Assembly (NCBI GenBank): GCA_942490535.1
Contig: CALNXQ010000001.1
Location: forward strand, 1-64,000
Length of the DNA stretch: 64,000 bases
From: JAEINY01 sp942490535
GTDB lineage: Bacteria > Bacteroidota > Bacteroidia > Bacteroidales > Marinilabiliaceae
Direction: 5' to 3'
The translations under genes were made by a program, and so were the position numbers. Under the pieces are notes generated by a model. It was not told the origin of the DNA. It ran no database searches and saw only the letters and a program-made list of their open reading frames with translations. The number at the start of each line of letters is the position of its first letter. The first letter of the stretch is position 1. Below, in pieces: positions 1 through 10,200 of this stretch.

Positions 1-1770
1 TCCCTTAACCAAACGGAAAGCATTCCATATTTTGTTGGCAAAGTTACGGCCTTGCTCTGGTTGACTCTCGTCAAATAATAAATCACCACCTGCAGGTGAG
101 CAGAATAACATGCCAATACGTACACTGTCGGCTCCGTATTTATCAATCAAATCCAATGGATCAGGTGAGTTACCAAGCGACTTTGACATCTTACGGCGTT
201 GCTTGTCGCGTACCATACCAGTGAAATAGACATTCTTAAATGGCAGTTCACCTTTGAATTCGTAACCTGCAATAATCATACGCGCCACCCAGAAAAAGAT
301 AATATCGTGACCGGTTACCAAATCAGATGTTGGGTAATAATAAGCCAAATCTTCTGGTTTCTCGAAACCGGTAAATGGTAATAACCATGAAGAAGCCCAG
401 GTATCCAATACATCATCATCCTGACAAAGATCGGTAATTGTTAAGTTAGCGTTACCTGATTTCTCTTTGGCCATTTCTAAAGCTTTTTCTTTGCTTTCGG
501 CTACGACAAAGGTATTGTCCTCAAGATAATAAACGGGTATTTGATGACCCCAATATAGCTGACGCGACACACACCAATCCTTCACATTTTCCATCCAATG
601 ACGGAATACATTTTTGAACTTAGGTGGGTGAAACTGAATGGTATCATTCATTACATTTTCTAAGGCTGGCTTAGATATTTCATCCATTTTTAAGTACCAC
701 TGTGCCGATAACTTAGGCTCAATGGCAACATGCGTACGTTCTGAGAATCCAACTTTATTGTTATAGTCCTCAATCTTCACAACGTTACCTGCTTCTTCAA
801 GAACCGGAATGATGCTCTTACGCACTTCAAAACGATCTTCGCCAATAAACATTTCCGCAGCTTCACTTAAAGTACCATTGTCGTTAAAAATATCAATAAC
901 TTTCAGGTTGTGTTTCATGCCAATCTCGTAGTCATTTACATCGTGAGCTGGCGTGATTTTTAGGCAACCTGTACCAAATTCCATGTCTACGTATTCGTCC
1001 TGTATAATTGGAATTACGCGGTTAACCAATGGCACAATTACTTTCTTTCCTTTTAAATGAGTGAATCGCTCGTCATCGGGGTGTACACAAACTGCGGTAT
1101 CACCTAATATTGTTTCAGGACGAGTGGTTGCAATGGTTACATACTCATCGCTATCTACAATTTTATAGCGTAGGTAATATAATTTACCTTGTTTCTCTTT
1201 ATAAATTACTTCCTCATCGGAAAGGGCCGTTAAAGCGGCCGGATCCCAGTTTACCATACGAACGCCACGGTAAATCAATCCTTTTTCATACAAGTCAACA
1301 AAGGATTTGATCACACCTTCAGAGCGATCGTCATCCATGGTGAAGTACTTGCGATCCCAATCGGCCGAAGCACCCATTTTTTGTAATTGCTTAAGAATAA
1401 TTCCGCCATATTCATCGGTCCACTCGTATGCATGCTTTAGAAAATCCTCACGGCTAAGGTCCTTTTTGTCGATTCCACGCTCCTTTAAACGGTTAACAAC
1501 TTTGGCTTCCGTTGCAATTGAGGCATGGTCGGTTCCGGGTACCCAGCAAGCATTTTTTCCCATCATGCGCGCACGACGAATCAGAATATCCTGAATCGTA
1601 TTGTTCAGCATGTGACCCATGTGCAACACTCCCGTGACATTTGGCGGCGGCATTAATATTGTATACGGTTCGCGCTCATCTGGTTCCGAATGGAATAACT
1701 TCTGATCCATCCAGTACTTGTACCACTTGTCCTCCGTTGCAGACGGATTGTACTTGCTTGCTATCTCCAT
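1..1770 (-). CDS. valS: Valine--tRNA ligase, partial (C-terminal part outside window)
   Basis: Class I aminoacyl-tRNA synthetase that charges tRNA-Val in the cytoplasm. The 590 codons visible start at ATG 1768-1770 and run in frame off the left edge. Seen: the HIGH-type signature PPPNVTGVLHMGH with HMGH at residues 50-53, the editing-domain stretch ATTRPETILGDTAV, GTGCLKITPAHDVNDYE, and KMSKS at residues 527-531 (bases 178-192). The order and spacing match ValRS. Full-length ValRS is roughly 870-950 residues, so the anticodon-binding domain and C-terminal coiled coil lie outside. A candidate -7 box lies 52-59 bases upstream of the start. Confidence 0.97.
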   Translation of the reverse strand, partial: MEIASKYNPSATEDKWYKYWMDQKLFHSEPDEREPYTILMPPPNVTGVLHMGHMLNNTIQDILIRRARMMGKNACWVPGTDHASIATEAKVVNRLKERGIDKKDLSREDFLKHAYEWTDEYGGIILKQLQKMGASADWDRKYFTMDDDRSEGVIKSFVDLYEKGLIYRGVRMVNWDPAALTALSDEEVIYKEKQGKLYYLRYKIVDSDEYVTIATTRPETILGDTAVCVHPDDERFTHLKGKKVIVPLVNRVIPIIQDEYVDMEFGTGCLKITPAHDVNDYEIGMKHNLKVIDIFNDNGTLSEAAEMFIGEDRFEVRKSIIPVLEEAGNVVKIEDYNNKVGFSERTHVAIEPKLSAQWYLKMDEISKPALENVMNDTIQFHPPKFKNVFRHWMENVKDWCVSRQLYWGHQIPVYYLEDNTFVVAESKEKALEMAKEKSGNANLTITDLCQDDDVLDTWASSWLLPFTGFEKPEDLAYYYPTSDLVTGHDIIFFWVARMIIAGYEFKGELPFKNVYFTGMVRDKQRRKMSKSLGNSPDPLDLIDKYGADSVRIGMLFCSPAGGDLLFDESQPEQGRNFANKIWNAFRLVKG

Positions 1771-1821
1771 GATTCGAAATGATTATATAATGTATTTAAA
1801 TCGTTACAAATTATAAGTGTG

Positions 1822-1829
1822 CAAAAATA
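1822..1829 (-). promoter_or_regulatory. Candidate -7 box for valS
   Basis: On the minus strand this reads TATTTTTG, a match to the Bacteroidota -7 consensus TAnnTTTG. It would give a leader of about 45 bases. No clear -33 TTTG is seen at the right spacing. Confidence 0.4.
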
Positions 1830-1887
1830 AGAAATTTTGGGAAGCAAGTGGTGTATAATTGTAAGTTAAAGGGGGTAGGAGGGAATA

Positions 1888-1912
1888 AAAAAAGCGCTTA
1901 ACGCGCTTTTTT
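1888..1912 (-). terminator. Rho-independent terminator of the RRM gene
   Basis: Perfect 10-bp inverted repeat (AAAAAAGCGC / GCGCTTTTTT) with a 5-base loop, four bases after the RRM stop codon. Read on the minus strand it ends in a run of seven T. Its A/T symmetry means it could also act on the other strand. Confidence 0.85.
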
Positions 1913-1915
1913 CTT

Positions 1916-2236
1916 CTAGTATCTATTGTTGCTTTTTTGTCTGTAATTACTCCGGTTACGGTCGTGAGATCTGCCATTGTCCCGGCCAGCTTCTTCTTTC
2001 GGACGGGCCTTTTTAACCACAATGCGGGCGCCATCCAATTCGGTGTCATCTAATCGATCGATAGCCTGGTTACCAGCCGTATCGTCTGCCATTTCTACGA
2101 AACCAAATCGCTTGGAATTACCGGTTTCGCGATCCATAATAACTTTGGCTGAAGCGACTTCGCCATACTCACCAAAAACTTGTTCTAAGTCCTCGCCGGT
2201 TGTACGAGCACTTAACTTTGCTACAAAAATGTTCAT
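1916..2236 (-). CDS. Small RNA-binding protein with one RRM domain
   Basis: A 106-residue protein made of a single RNA recognition motif plus a basic, disordered tail. RNP2 (IFVAKL) is at residues 3-8 and RNP1 (KRFGFVEM) at about 42-49, with the hydrophobic core spacing of the family. Residues from about 80 onward are Arg/Asn/Ser-rich. Bacterial RRM proteins of this size are common in Bacteroidota and Cyanobacteria and bind RNA, often as global or cold-responsive regulators; the target here is unknown. It lies downstream of a likely promoter with a leader of about 105 bases, and a strong terminator follows directly, so it appears monocistronic. Confidence 0.92.
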   Translation of the reverse strand: MNIFVAKLSARTTGEDLEQVFGEYGEVASAKVIMDRETGNSKRFGFVEMADDTAGNQAIDRLDDTELDGARIVVKKARPKEEAGRDNGRSHDRNRSNYRQKSNNRY

Positions 2237-2347
2237 AGTAGATAATAAAATAAATTAATAACGTGCATTAGAGGAAAAGTGCTGTAGCAAAACATTTCAA
2301 TGCCAGGAGAGAAGTGCAATAATACTTGACTTTATTCTAACTCTATA

Positions 2348-2377
2348 CAAATTTACAATTCCTGATAAATGGTGCAA
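2348..2377 (-). promoter_or_regulatory. Promoter of the RRM gene
   Basis: On the minus strand, TTGC (-33, bases 2374-2377) and TAAATTTG (-7, bases 2348-2355) are separated by 18 bases, close to the Bacteroidota sigma-ABfr consensus TTTG...TAnnTTTG. The resulting 5' leader of about 105 bases is long for this phylum and could hold regulation. The rest of the 329-base gap (2237-2565) shows only the DUF5686 terminator. Confidence 0.55.
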
Positions 2378-2511
2378 CGATTTTAAAGTTAATTTCAGAA
2401 AAGTTTTGTAGCTATTGACTTTTTGATATTTATTTCGTAATCAATGTAATAGTTGGTCGATTTGATGTAGTGAATGGAGGTTGTTATTATTTTTTTGGGG
2501 GTTTGAATAGC

Positions 2512-2546
2512 AAAAAAAAGCCTCCTGTTTTTTCGACAGAAGGCTT
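2512..2546 (-). terminator. Terminator of the DUF5686 gene
   Basis: Minus-strand hairpin with an 11-bp stem (one G-T pair; arms 2518-2528 and 2536-2546), followed by eight T. It lies 20 bases past the stop codon of the DUF5686 protein. Confidence 0.85.
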
Positions 2547-2565
2547 CCTTGTATGGGATGTTTTT

Positions 2566-5214
2566 TTAATCAAATCTCAGGCTAACCCTAAATCCCCACC
2601 TGCTGTATTGGCCGTCTTCAAAACCGGCAAAAACACCCACACTCCCCATGAAGAAAATCTGGCTGATACCATAGCCAAACTCGGTGTAATGACCCATCTC
2701 TGGTTGCATGAGGTGACTGGCATAGATATTCTCCAGCCATAAACGATTGCTGAGTACAGGCAGGTATTTTAACAGCAAATAGGGGGAAGTATAGGTGGCA
2801 TGCCCCTGGGCAAACCACTCACTGGTGCTGTATTGATAGTCTTCGAGTAACACAAAGGCATTGTTCCATTTCTTAAATGAAAGTGGTATTTCGGATGTGT
2901 TAAAATGTTTAAATTGGGAAAAGTGCATTTGTTTGTTTCGGGTGAAATAGCCGCCATTCACTTCCCAGCTAAAGGCATGAAAGATGCCCCATTGCTTATC
3001 CTGATCAATGGATGCATGAATCAATTCATAATCACTATCACTTTTCAGTACGTTTTTAATACCCCGTTGATAGCCTAACGAAAAGGTGGGATATTTGGAT
3101 CCTGCCATGTGCTTGCGTCCTTTATACACCCGGTAGCGTAATTGGGGAGTGTAACTCAACACAAAACCGGCCCTGAAATCCGATTGATCGGTCAGGTGAG
3201 AATCATTAACAGTTGGGTTGAGGGGGATGTTAGCTGCATAGGTTGTGTCGCGTTTAAATAGTGAAAACTTGGTATGGTTTTCCAATTGTTGATAGTAATT
3301 GTATGATGCATCTACCTGAAGGCGTAAGCCGTGAATGACATCAATGCGATGAGTAACGCTGATGTAATCGCGTTGATAGAGTTTCATGTAGTGATCTTTG
3401 AAAAAGAGCGCGGCAAACATGTTTAAGGTAGGATCAATCCCATATCGTTCATTAAAATCGTTACTCACTTGTCCGAAAGCGACACCTAAATGACCTCTTC
3501 GATCCGGAATGAAGGAATAAGAAGCATCGCCTTCCCACATGAGTTTTTTGCGATCAAAGGCATATTGGACCATGGGACTAAATTGTATTGTGTGGATTGA
3601 ATCCACCTTGTATCGCATGGAAAGGCTTTGTTTATAGGTCCAGCCATCCACCGCATTGAAACCAATCTGATCTAAACCGAGCAATCCATTGTATCTGATT
3701 CGCAGGGTCGAATCCACCGCATAGAATGTTTTGCCACCCAATGAGCCACCCATGATTTTACTAAAAATAGATTTCTCTTTCTTTTCCGTTTTTGTGGTGT
3801 CGCTAGCCATTTTCGCTAATTTCATGGAGTCTTTCACTTCAAAACTTCTGAATTCATCCTTAGTTAAAGGGATGGGGCGAATGGTATCCCAATCAATTGA
3901 ATCGCGTTTAATGCTATCATTTTTGTGGTTGAATTTATAGTTATCTACTATTTCCAATGTTTCATTACTTTCCTCCTTTTCAACAGCTTCTTTTTCAATC
4001 AGGCGGTTGAGGCGAATCATATCTCGTGTAGATAATTCCTCCTTGGCCAGCAGGGTTTCAATTTTTTGTTGGTTTTTGGATTGTGGTTGCTCTACTTCTT
4101 CAACCACCTCCTCGGCTTGTTCCATTATTTCAGTAGCAGCATATTGTTGTTTCAAGAGATTAGGAACCGGTATTTCAGTATTCAGAGCAATGTCTGAATA
4201 TTTGACGGAACCGGCGTAGCGAAAGTCGGCTTTGATACCAAATACAGAAGCCTCCACTTTAAAACGGTGACTGATGGGCAACCAGGTTTTTTCCTTCACC
4301 GGTGCAAATACTTGTTTGATGTTGATGGTTCCGAAAAACGCATTGTTGGTCACGTCAATGGAGTGGATGTTCCAGAGGTTATCCACAATGTAGATGTAAC
4401 CGGTATACAATTGCTGGCTTTTACGCCGGGGAGTGACTTTGATTTTATTCACAGCAACATCACCATCATAAAAGAAGCCTTCATAAACGAATTTGTAATG
4501 TGAAAAGGCTTTGGGCGAAAGTGGCGAAATGGCCAGGTCCTCACTGGGAGCATAAAAACTGGAGGTCATGTAACCCATCACATTGTCTTCATCGGAATTG
4601 GGAAAGGTACTGCGTGAAGAAATGACCGTGTGCTCATATTTATCCGGTGCATCAAACATGATTTCATTCATGGATTCAAGCGTATAGGTTTTACCTGATT
4701 CCAGTTGGACCTCATTTCCATCTGCCTCCATGCTCATCATTTTTTGCATCAGCTTAGGAATTTTTTTCATATACAAGCTTCCCTTTAGATAAACTTCCGC
4801 TTTGTAATGACCGGTTTGTCTGAGGTAATAGGGGGCCAGACTGATGGCTTTGCGCATAATGGGATAAGCCGGATCCTCGCCGCCCGAGAATACGCGCACC
4901 TCTTTAATCTGGTAAGCTTGTTGTTTGAGAACGATATTGCGGGTCACGAAATCCGATGCCGTAATCTCAACAGTAATTTCTTGCTTTTGAAAACCCAAAC
5001 CTTGAAATACAATGGTGTGTTGTCCGGGTGAAAGTAAAATTTCATATTCCCCTAATTCGTTAGTTGTCGTTCCGGTAGTGGTTTTTTTAATGTAGATGGT
5101 CGTAAACGGAATGGGTTGATTCTCATCATCAGTGATGGTTCCTTTAATGCCTTGACCAATTGTCGTAGTAAGAGAAAAGAGAAGCGTAAGTAGTAAAAAG
5201 AATAGTCTTTGCAT
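2566..5214 (-). CDS. DUF5686 / carboxypeptidase-regulatory-like outer-membrane protein
   Basis: An 882-residue exported protein. Residues 1-20 are a signal peptide ending in TTIGQ. Residues 21-100 form a CarboxypepD_reg-like beta-sandwich (IKGTITDDENQPIPFTTIYI) of the kind found at the N-terminus of SusC-type receptors. The rest matches the DUF5686 family: a central segment with an acidic, charged linker (about 365-440), then a C-terminal half rich in alternating aromatic/polar strands that ends in ..GFRVSLRFD, the terminal aromatic pattern of outer-membrane beta-barrels. It has no TonB box. The function of the family is not known. It is monocistronic with its own terminator, and the divergent neighbour is the ECF sigma gene of the PUL. 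Confidence 0.88.
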   Translation of the reverse strand: MQRLFFLLLTLLFSLTTTIGQGIKGTITDDENQPIPFTTIYIKKTTTGTTTNELGEYEILLSPGQHTIVFQGLGFQKQEITVEITASDFVTRNIVLKQQAYQIKEVRVFSGGEDPAYPIMRKAISLAPYYLRQTGHYKAEVYLKGSLYMKKIPKLMQKMMSMEADGNEVQLESGKTYTLESMNEIMFDAPDKYEHTVISSRSTFPNSDEDNVMGYMTSSFYAPSEDLAISPLSPKAFSHYKFVYEGFFYDGDVAVNKIKVTPRRKSQQLYTGYIYIVDNLWNIHSIDVTNNAFFGTINIKQVFAPVKEKTWLPISHRFKVEASVFGIKADFRYAGSVKYSDIALNTEIPVPNLLKQQYAATEIMEQAEEVVEEVEQPQSKNQQKIETLLAKEELSTRDMIRLNRLIEKEAVEKEESNETLEIVDNYKFNHKNDSIKRDSIDWDTIRPIPLTKDEFRSFEVKDSMKLAKMASDTTKTEKKEKSIFSKIMGGSLGGKTFYAVDSTLRIRYNGLLGLDQIGFNAVDGWTYKQSLSMRYKVDSIHTIQFSPMVQYAFDRKKLMWEGDASYSFIPDRRGHLGVAFGQVSNDFNERYGIDPTLNMFAALFFKDHYMKLYQRDYISVTHRIDVIHGLRLQVDASYNYYQQLENHTKFSLFKRDTTYAANIPLNPTVNDSHLTDQSDFRAGFVLSYTPQLRYRVYKGRKHMAGSKYPTFSLGYQRGIKNVLKSDSDYELIHASIDQDKQWGIFHAFSWEVNGGYFTRNKQMHFSQFKHFNTSEIPLSFKKWNNAFVLLEDYQYSTSEWFAQGHATYTSPYLLLKYLPVLSNRLWLENIYASHLMQPEMGHYTEFGYGISQIFFMGSVGVFAGFEDGQYSRWGFRVSLRFD

Positions 5215-5491
5215 AATTTGGGTTTTAGGTAGATCAAGTGTGTATCGTTAGTTTTGCGGTGATCATTTATCAATATAATGCAGTCTTTGAATAAAGGGTT
5301 GCTTTCACATAAAATTAAATTTTTTCACATGGATTCATATTTCATCCGTCGTGAAAATTTGACAGAGATCAGCCAGTTATTGAGACGCTTCAAAGAGTTT
5401 AATAGTTACATAGTAAAATTATGTATTTTTTAATAGGACAGAAGCAGATCTGAAATTCATTTTCAAAAAACAGGGGTCTTGTTGTTTTACC

Positions 5492-5499
5492 TATATTTG
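5492..5499 (+). promoter_or_regulatory. -7 box of the ECF sigma gene
   Basis: TATATTTG is an exact TAnnTTTG match 30 bases before ATG 5529. It rules out the upstream GTG at 5499 as the start, because that codon would overlap the -7 box itself. No convincing -33 element is seen. The rest of the 5215-5491 gap shows nothing recognisable. Confidence 0.6.
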
Positions 5500-5528
5500 T
5501 GCTCTTAGAAATAGCAAACGAATCTTCC

Positions 5529-6131
5529 ATGTCCAGTCGAGAATTATTGAATAAACAGGAGTTTTTAATTCAGGGTGAGGTGGCTTCATTTGAAGTTGTC
5601 TTTAAAAAGTACTATCCACGATTGAAGAAGTATTGCCTGGGCATGGTGAAGGATTATGATGTGGCAGAGGATCTGGTTCAGGATGCTTTTCTTAAAGTAT
5701 GGGAGAAAAGGCAAACCGTTCTCGGTGATAATGGACTGCAAGCGTTGCTCTATACCATGGTTCGAAATAATGCACTGAATTATTTAAAGCGAAATAAGCT
5801 GCGGGATCAATATGTAGAAGCATTTCGCTTTGATTCGCCTCAGCAGGAGTTATTTATACGAAGCTTTTTAGAGGAGGATGAATGGGAAGCACAACAGACT
5901 TTGTTTAAAAAAGAGTTAGAGCGTTTGCTGGAAGCTTTACCTGAAAAATGTAAAGAGGCCTTTGTATTAAGTCGTTTCGATGGATTAACGAATACGGAAG
6001 TGGCCGATTATATGGGCGTTTCTGTTAAAACAGTTGAAAAACACTTGTCCAAGGCTACTGCAATTCTTCGTAAGCTTTTGGATAGTAGTCCGGTGAGATC
6101 ATTTATGACGGTTTGGATTTTTGTTGTTTAA
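5529..6131 (+). CDS. ECF-type RNA polymerase sigma-70 factor (Bacteroides expansion type)
   Basis: A 200-residue extracytoplasmic-function sigma factor. Region 2 (FKKYYPRLKKYCLG...AEDLVQDAFLKVWEK) binds core polymerase and the -10 DNA. Region 4 (EALPEKCKEAFVLSRF...VADYMGVSVKTVEKHLSKA) is a helix-turn-helix for the -35. It sits 78 bases before a FecR anti-sigma gene and upstream of a SusC receptor that carries an STN domain. This is the standard trans-envelope signalling set: glycan bound at SusC releases sigma through FecR and switches the locus on. The C-terminal tail (SSPVRSFMTVWIFVV) is typical of these Bacteroidota members. Confidence 0.93.
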   Translation: MSSRELLNKQEFLIQGEVASFEVVFKKYYPRLKKYCLGMVKDYDVAEDLVQDAFLKVWEKRQTVLGDNGLQALLYTMVRNNALNYLKRNKLRDQYVEAFRFDSPQQELFIRSFLEEDEWEAQQTLFKKELERLLEALPEKCKEAFVLSRFDGLTNTEVADYMGVSVKTVEKHLSKATAILRKLLDSSPVRSFMTVWIFVV

Positions 6132-6209
6132 AAAAGAATAAAAAATAATTAGCCTGACAGTGGGGGTTTTGACTTTGCGCTTTGTTTTATAGATAAAGCA
6201 CATTGGATA

Positions 6210-7205
6210 ATGCAGGAAGGACAAGAAAGAAAGATCATTGATAAATTCGTTAGAGGGCTTTCTACTAGCGAAGAAGAAATAAAGCTATATCGCAGGTGTA
6301 AGGAAAGACCTGAATTGTGGAACGCACTCCATGATTCGGTTGAAAACTATAATCCCTTGTCTGATTCTAATGTGTATGTGGAGGAAAAGTGGAAGTCCTT
6401 TGAACGCAAAACTAGAAAAGAGACTGTCTCTAATTACCATCGCTTAGGCCGAGGTGTTCTTAAATATGCAGCCGTTATATTAATTGCTGTGGTGGGGTAT
6501 TACTTGTTTGACTCAAAAATATTGAACAGTGGGGATGAGGGATCATTAATAGCTTTTGAAACCTATGTACCTAAAGGGGAGAAATCCATTGTTACACTGC
6601 CGGATGGAACTACTGTAAATTTGAATGCCGATACGCGACTGTGTTATTACAGTGATTTTGTAACGAATAGACGAGTGTATCTCAGTGGAGAGGGGTATTT
6701 TCAAGTGGCGCATCAATCCAAAAATCCATTCCGGGTCGAAACCGATTTTTACACTACCAAAGTATTGGGAACCAAATTTAATACGGTGGCATATTCTGAT
6801 ATGAAACATGCCAAAACGACCCTTGAAAGTGGACGTGTATTGATCGGAAAGGAGACGGGCGGTGAAATGGTAGACTTAGTTATGCTTCAGCCTGGTGAAC
6901 AATTCATCTACGATGTTCAAAGTCAATCCTATAAAGTTCAAAAAGCAAATGTTTTGGATGTGTTATCCTGGCAGAGTAATGCCTTGATATTTGATAATAT
7001 TTCGTTGGGTGAAATGGTAAAAGAATTGGAACGTCATTTTAATGTGTCAATTTTAATGCAGGATAGCATGTTAAGTCAGATAAAATACAGGGGAAAATTC
7101 AAAAATGGTGAATCGTTAAAAGAAGTATTAGACATTATTCGAATCACTACTCCAATTAAATATGTAGATAAAAAAGACGAAATAGAAATAATAAAATTAG
7201 ATTAA
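6210..7205 (+). CDS. FecR-type anti-sigma factor (DUF4974)
   Basis: A 331-residue inner-membrane anti-sigma factor. The cytoplasmic N-terminal part (about 1-80) should hold the ECF sigma. A single membrane helix lies at about 85-101 (AAVILIAVVGYYLF). The periplasmic FecR domain covers about 115-225 (PKGEKSIVTLPDGTTVNLNA, GEGYFQVAH, PFRVET), and a DUF4974 secretin/STN-like domain covers about 255-330 (FDNISLGEMVKELERHFNVS). It receives the signal from the STN domain of the SusC encoded next. A strong intergenic hairpin follows the stop codon. Confidence 0.94.
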   Translation: MQEGQERKIIDKFVRGLSTSEEEIKLYRRCKERPELWNALHDSVENYNPLSDSNVYVEEKWKSFERKTRKETVSNYHRLGRGVLKYAAVILIAVVGYYLFDSKILNSGDEGSLIAFETYVPKGEKSIVTLPDGTTVNLNADTRLCYYSDFVTNRRVYLSGEGYFQVAHQSKNPFRVETDFYTTKVLGTKFNTVAYSDMKHAKTTLESGRVLIGKETGGEMVDLVMLQPGEQFIYDVQSQSYKVQKANVLDVLSWQSNALIFDNISLGEMVKELERHFNVSILMQDSMLSQIKYRGKFKNGESLKEVLDIIRITTPIKYVDKKDEIEIIKLD

Positions 7206-7212
7206 AAAAAAG

Positions 7213-7244
7213 CGGACAGTGAATGCTGGCACATTCACTATCCG
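7213..7244. terminator. Strong hairpin between fecR and susC
   Basis: 13-bp stem with one mismatch (arms 7213-7225 and 7232-7244) and a 6-base loop. The T-run lies on the minus-strand side (eight A precede the stem on the plus strand), so it would terminate antisense transcription efficiently. On the plus strand only a weak ATAAATTTT follows, so it may act as a partial terminator or an mRNA 3'-end stabiliser separating regulator and susCD transcripts. Confidence 0.6.
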
Positions 7245-7283
7245 GTAATAAATTTTGATTACTAACAAAATTCATTCAAAATT

Positions 7284-10200
7284 ATGAAAAAAAATCGACT
7301 TTTCACTGGGAGAGGTGTACCTATCCGTATCCCTCAATGGTTAAAAATTATGAAACTACTTGGCCTGTTCATTTTAGTGGGTTGTCTGCAACTTTCGGCA
7401 TCGGGGTATTCGCAAACTAAAAAGCTCAACCTAAGGCTTAAGAACTCTACATTAGATGAGGTTTTTGAAGCCATTGAGCAACAAACTCAGTTCACTGTAT
7501 TCTATAAATCAGAAGATGTTTTGTCGGCTAAAAAGGCGGATTATAATGTGAATGAAAAGAATATCCAGGAAACTCTGGAGACCGTATTGGCCAATACAGA
7601 TTTAGATTATCGTATTAATGATCAGGTAATCATTGTATTGACAAAAGCACCTGCCGTTAATGAGCGCCTGGCTCAACAAGCCGAGCGTACCTTAAAAGGA
7701 AAGGTAGTAGATACTTCAGGCGAACCATTACCAGGTGTTACGGTGATGATAAAAGGAACAACAACAGGAACCATAACTGGCATTGATGGTACTTATGCGT
7801 TAGCCATAGAGGGTGAGAATGTAACTGTATTGTATTCGTTTATTGGATTTGAGAGCCAGGAAGTGATGGTGGGTGATCGGGACCGCATTGACATCACTTT
7901 GATGGATGAGGTGACCGGACTAGATGAAGTAGTTGTTGTGGGCTATGGAACTCAGAAGAAAGTTAACTTAACGGGTTCTGTCAGTACAGTAGATTTTGCC
8001 AAGCAGGCAGAGTCACGCCCGGTTACTAATGTTTCCAGTGCACTTTCAGGACTGACTTCAGGTGTAACGGTTAGACAAGGTGTTGGAAAACCGGGGGAGG
8101 ATGGAGCCTCTATCAGGATTCGTGGATTGGGTACCCTGAATGATAATAGTCCATTAATTATTGTTGATGGTATGGAAGGGGTGCTGGATGCTGTTAATCC
8201 TGATGATATTGAGTCAATCTCTATTCTTAAAGATGCTGCTTCATCAGCTATTTATGGTTCACGTGCTGCTAATGGTGTTGTATTGGTGACAACCAAAAAG
8301 GGTAAGAAGGATGCTACAACTGTAACTTACAGTGGTAATGTATCACTTGCATCACCTTCTAATTTGATCAATTTTGTATCGGATTTTCCTACCTACATGC
8401 GTTTGATTAATGAAAGTGCTCGGAACCTTGGAAGCGGTGAGCTTTACGAACAAACTACCATTGATAAATGGGAAGCTGCCAATGCCAATCCCAACGGTCT
8501 GAATGAAAATGGTGTGCCTAACAGTGTGGCTTTTCCAAATACCGATTGGTCAACTGAAATGTACCAATCAAACGTTGTACAACAGCATTCTTTATCCATT
8601 AATGGAGGTAGTGAAAAATCAAGTTATTTGTTATCCGTGGGGTATTTGGATAATCCTGGATTAGTTGATAATACCGGTATTAAGCGTTATAATTTCCGCG
8701 TGAATTTGGAATCTGAAGTGACCGACTGGTTGAAAGTGGGTACGCGTACTTATGCCATTCAACAGGATAAGGAAATAGGTAATTATACGGACATGTTGAA
8801 CTACGCCAGGCAGTCTGCTCCTGATGTTTATGGTGTGTATAAGGGGCAGTATGGTTATGCAGAAGAAAGTCCTGCTCAAAATAACCTGTATACTTGGTTG
8901 CGTATGAAGGAAGGTGATAATCGTTTATCTCGCATCAATACAACGATTTACAGCCAGGTGGATGTTTTGAAAGGCTTAAGCTGGAATATGAACTTTAACT
9001 ATGCCCGTCGATTTGATGAGATAAATAACCACACGAACGCAAAAGCCTTGGAAAGAATAAAGTTCAGTGATGGTACTGTTATGGCAACTGCGCCTACGCC
9101 AGATTTAATGACGACTTATTATAAAACCTATGCCAATGAGACCTATACCTATGAGAACTTATTGCGTTACGAGAAAACATTCGGTAATCATGACATCAGT
9201 ACTTTGTTAGGGAACAATGAGTCTCGTTTTTTTGCTTATGATCACAATGGATCAAAAAAAGGTTTGATCGATCAAAGTGTGTCGACTTTAGGAGCTGCAA
9301 CCGAGATGCTTGCAATTGGCGGTGGCGCTGAAGACTATGCGATTCGTTCATGGTTTGGCCGTTTAAATTATTCATTCAAGCAAAAATATTTATTTGAAGC
9401 CAACTTCAGGTATGATGGTTCTTCCAGATTCCACGAAGATACAAGATGGGGGGTATTTCCGTCATTCTCGGCGGCCTGGCGATTGTCGGAAGAGGACTTA
9501 GTGAAGGATCTTGTTTCAGATTTGCAAAATTTAAAGCTAAGAGTTTCCTGGGGGCAATTGGGAAATAATGTGACCAAACGTGGAGATAAAGTGGATAACT
9601 ATGCTTACCAGGCAGTTTATGACCCAGTTAACTATTCTTTTAATGACAAGCAGGTAGCAGCTTTAAGGCCATTCATTATCGCCAACCCGGCTTTGGAGTG
9701 GGAGTCCACTACGATGTCGAACATTGGTTTGGATATCACGACTTTGAATTCCAGGTTGTCCGCTGAGATTGATTATTACAATAAAGTGACAGATGGTATT
9801 TTATATATACCTCCTATGCCATTGACAGCCGGTTTAATTGGTGCACCAATTAAAAATTTAGCTGAAGTAACTAACAAAGGTATGGAAATTACTTTGGGTT
9901 GGAATGATAAAATGGGTGAAGTGAAGTATTCTGTATCCGGTAACTTCTCGTATAATAAAAATGAAGTAACCAACTATAAGGGGCAATTAGAAGAAGGCTG
10001 GTATACGGATGAAGAAGGAAACAAATATTATTCTTCAAACTTAGGAGATGTTTCTACTGGTGGCAGAAACAGAGTGCTTGAGGGGCATATGATTAGTGAG
10101 TATTTCCTGCTTGACTTATACAGTGGAAATGGCTCCTATTTCAATACGGATGGTAGTATTAATCCAAATGGTGGACCAAGAGATGGTATGATTCGTACCG

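Noticed and set aside
5499..5528. Upstream GTG start for the ECF sigma gene
   Set aside because: The GTG overlaps the -7 box, so transcription would start after it; ATG 5529 is used.
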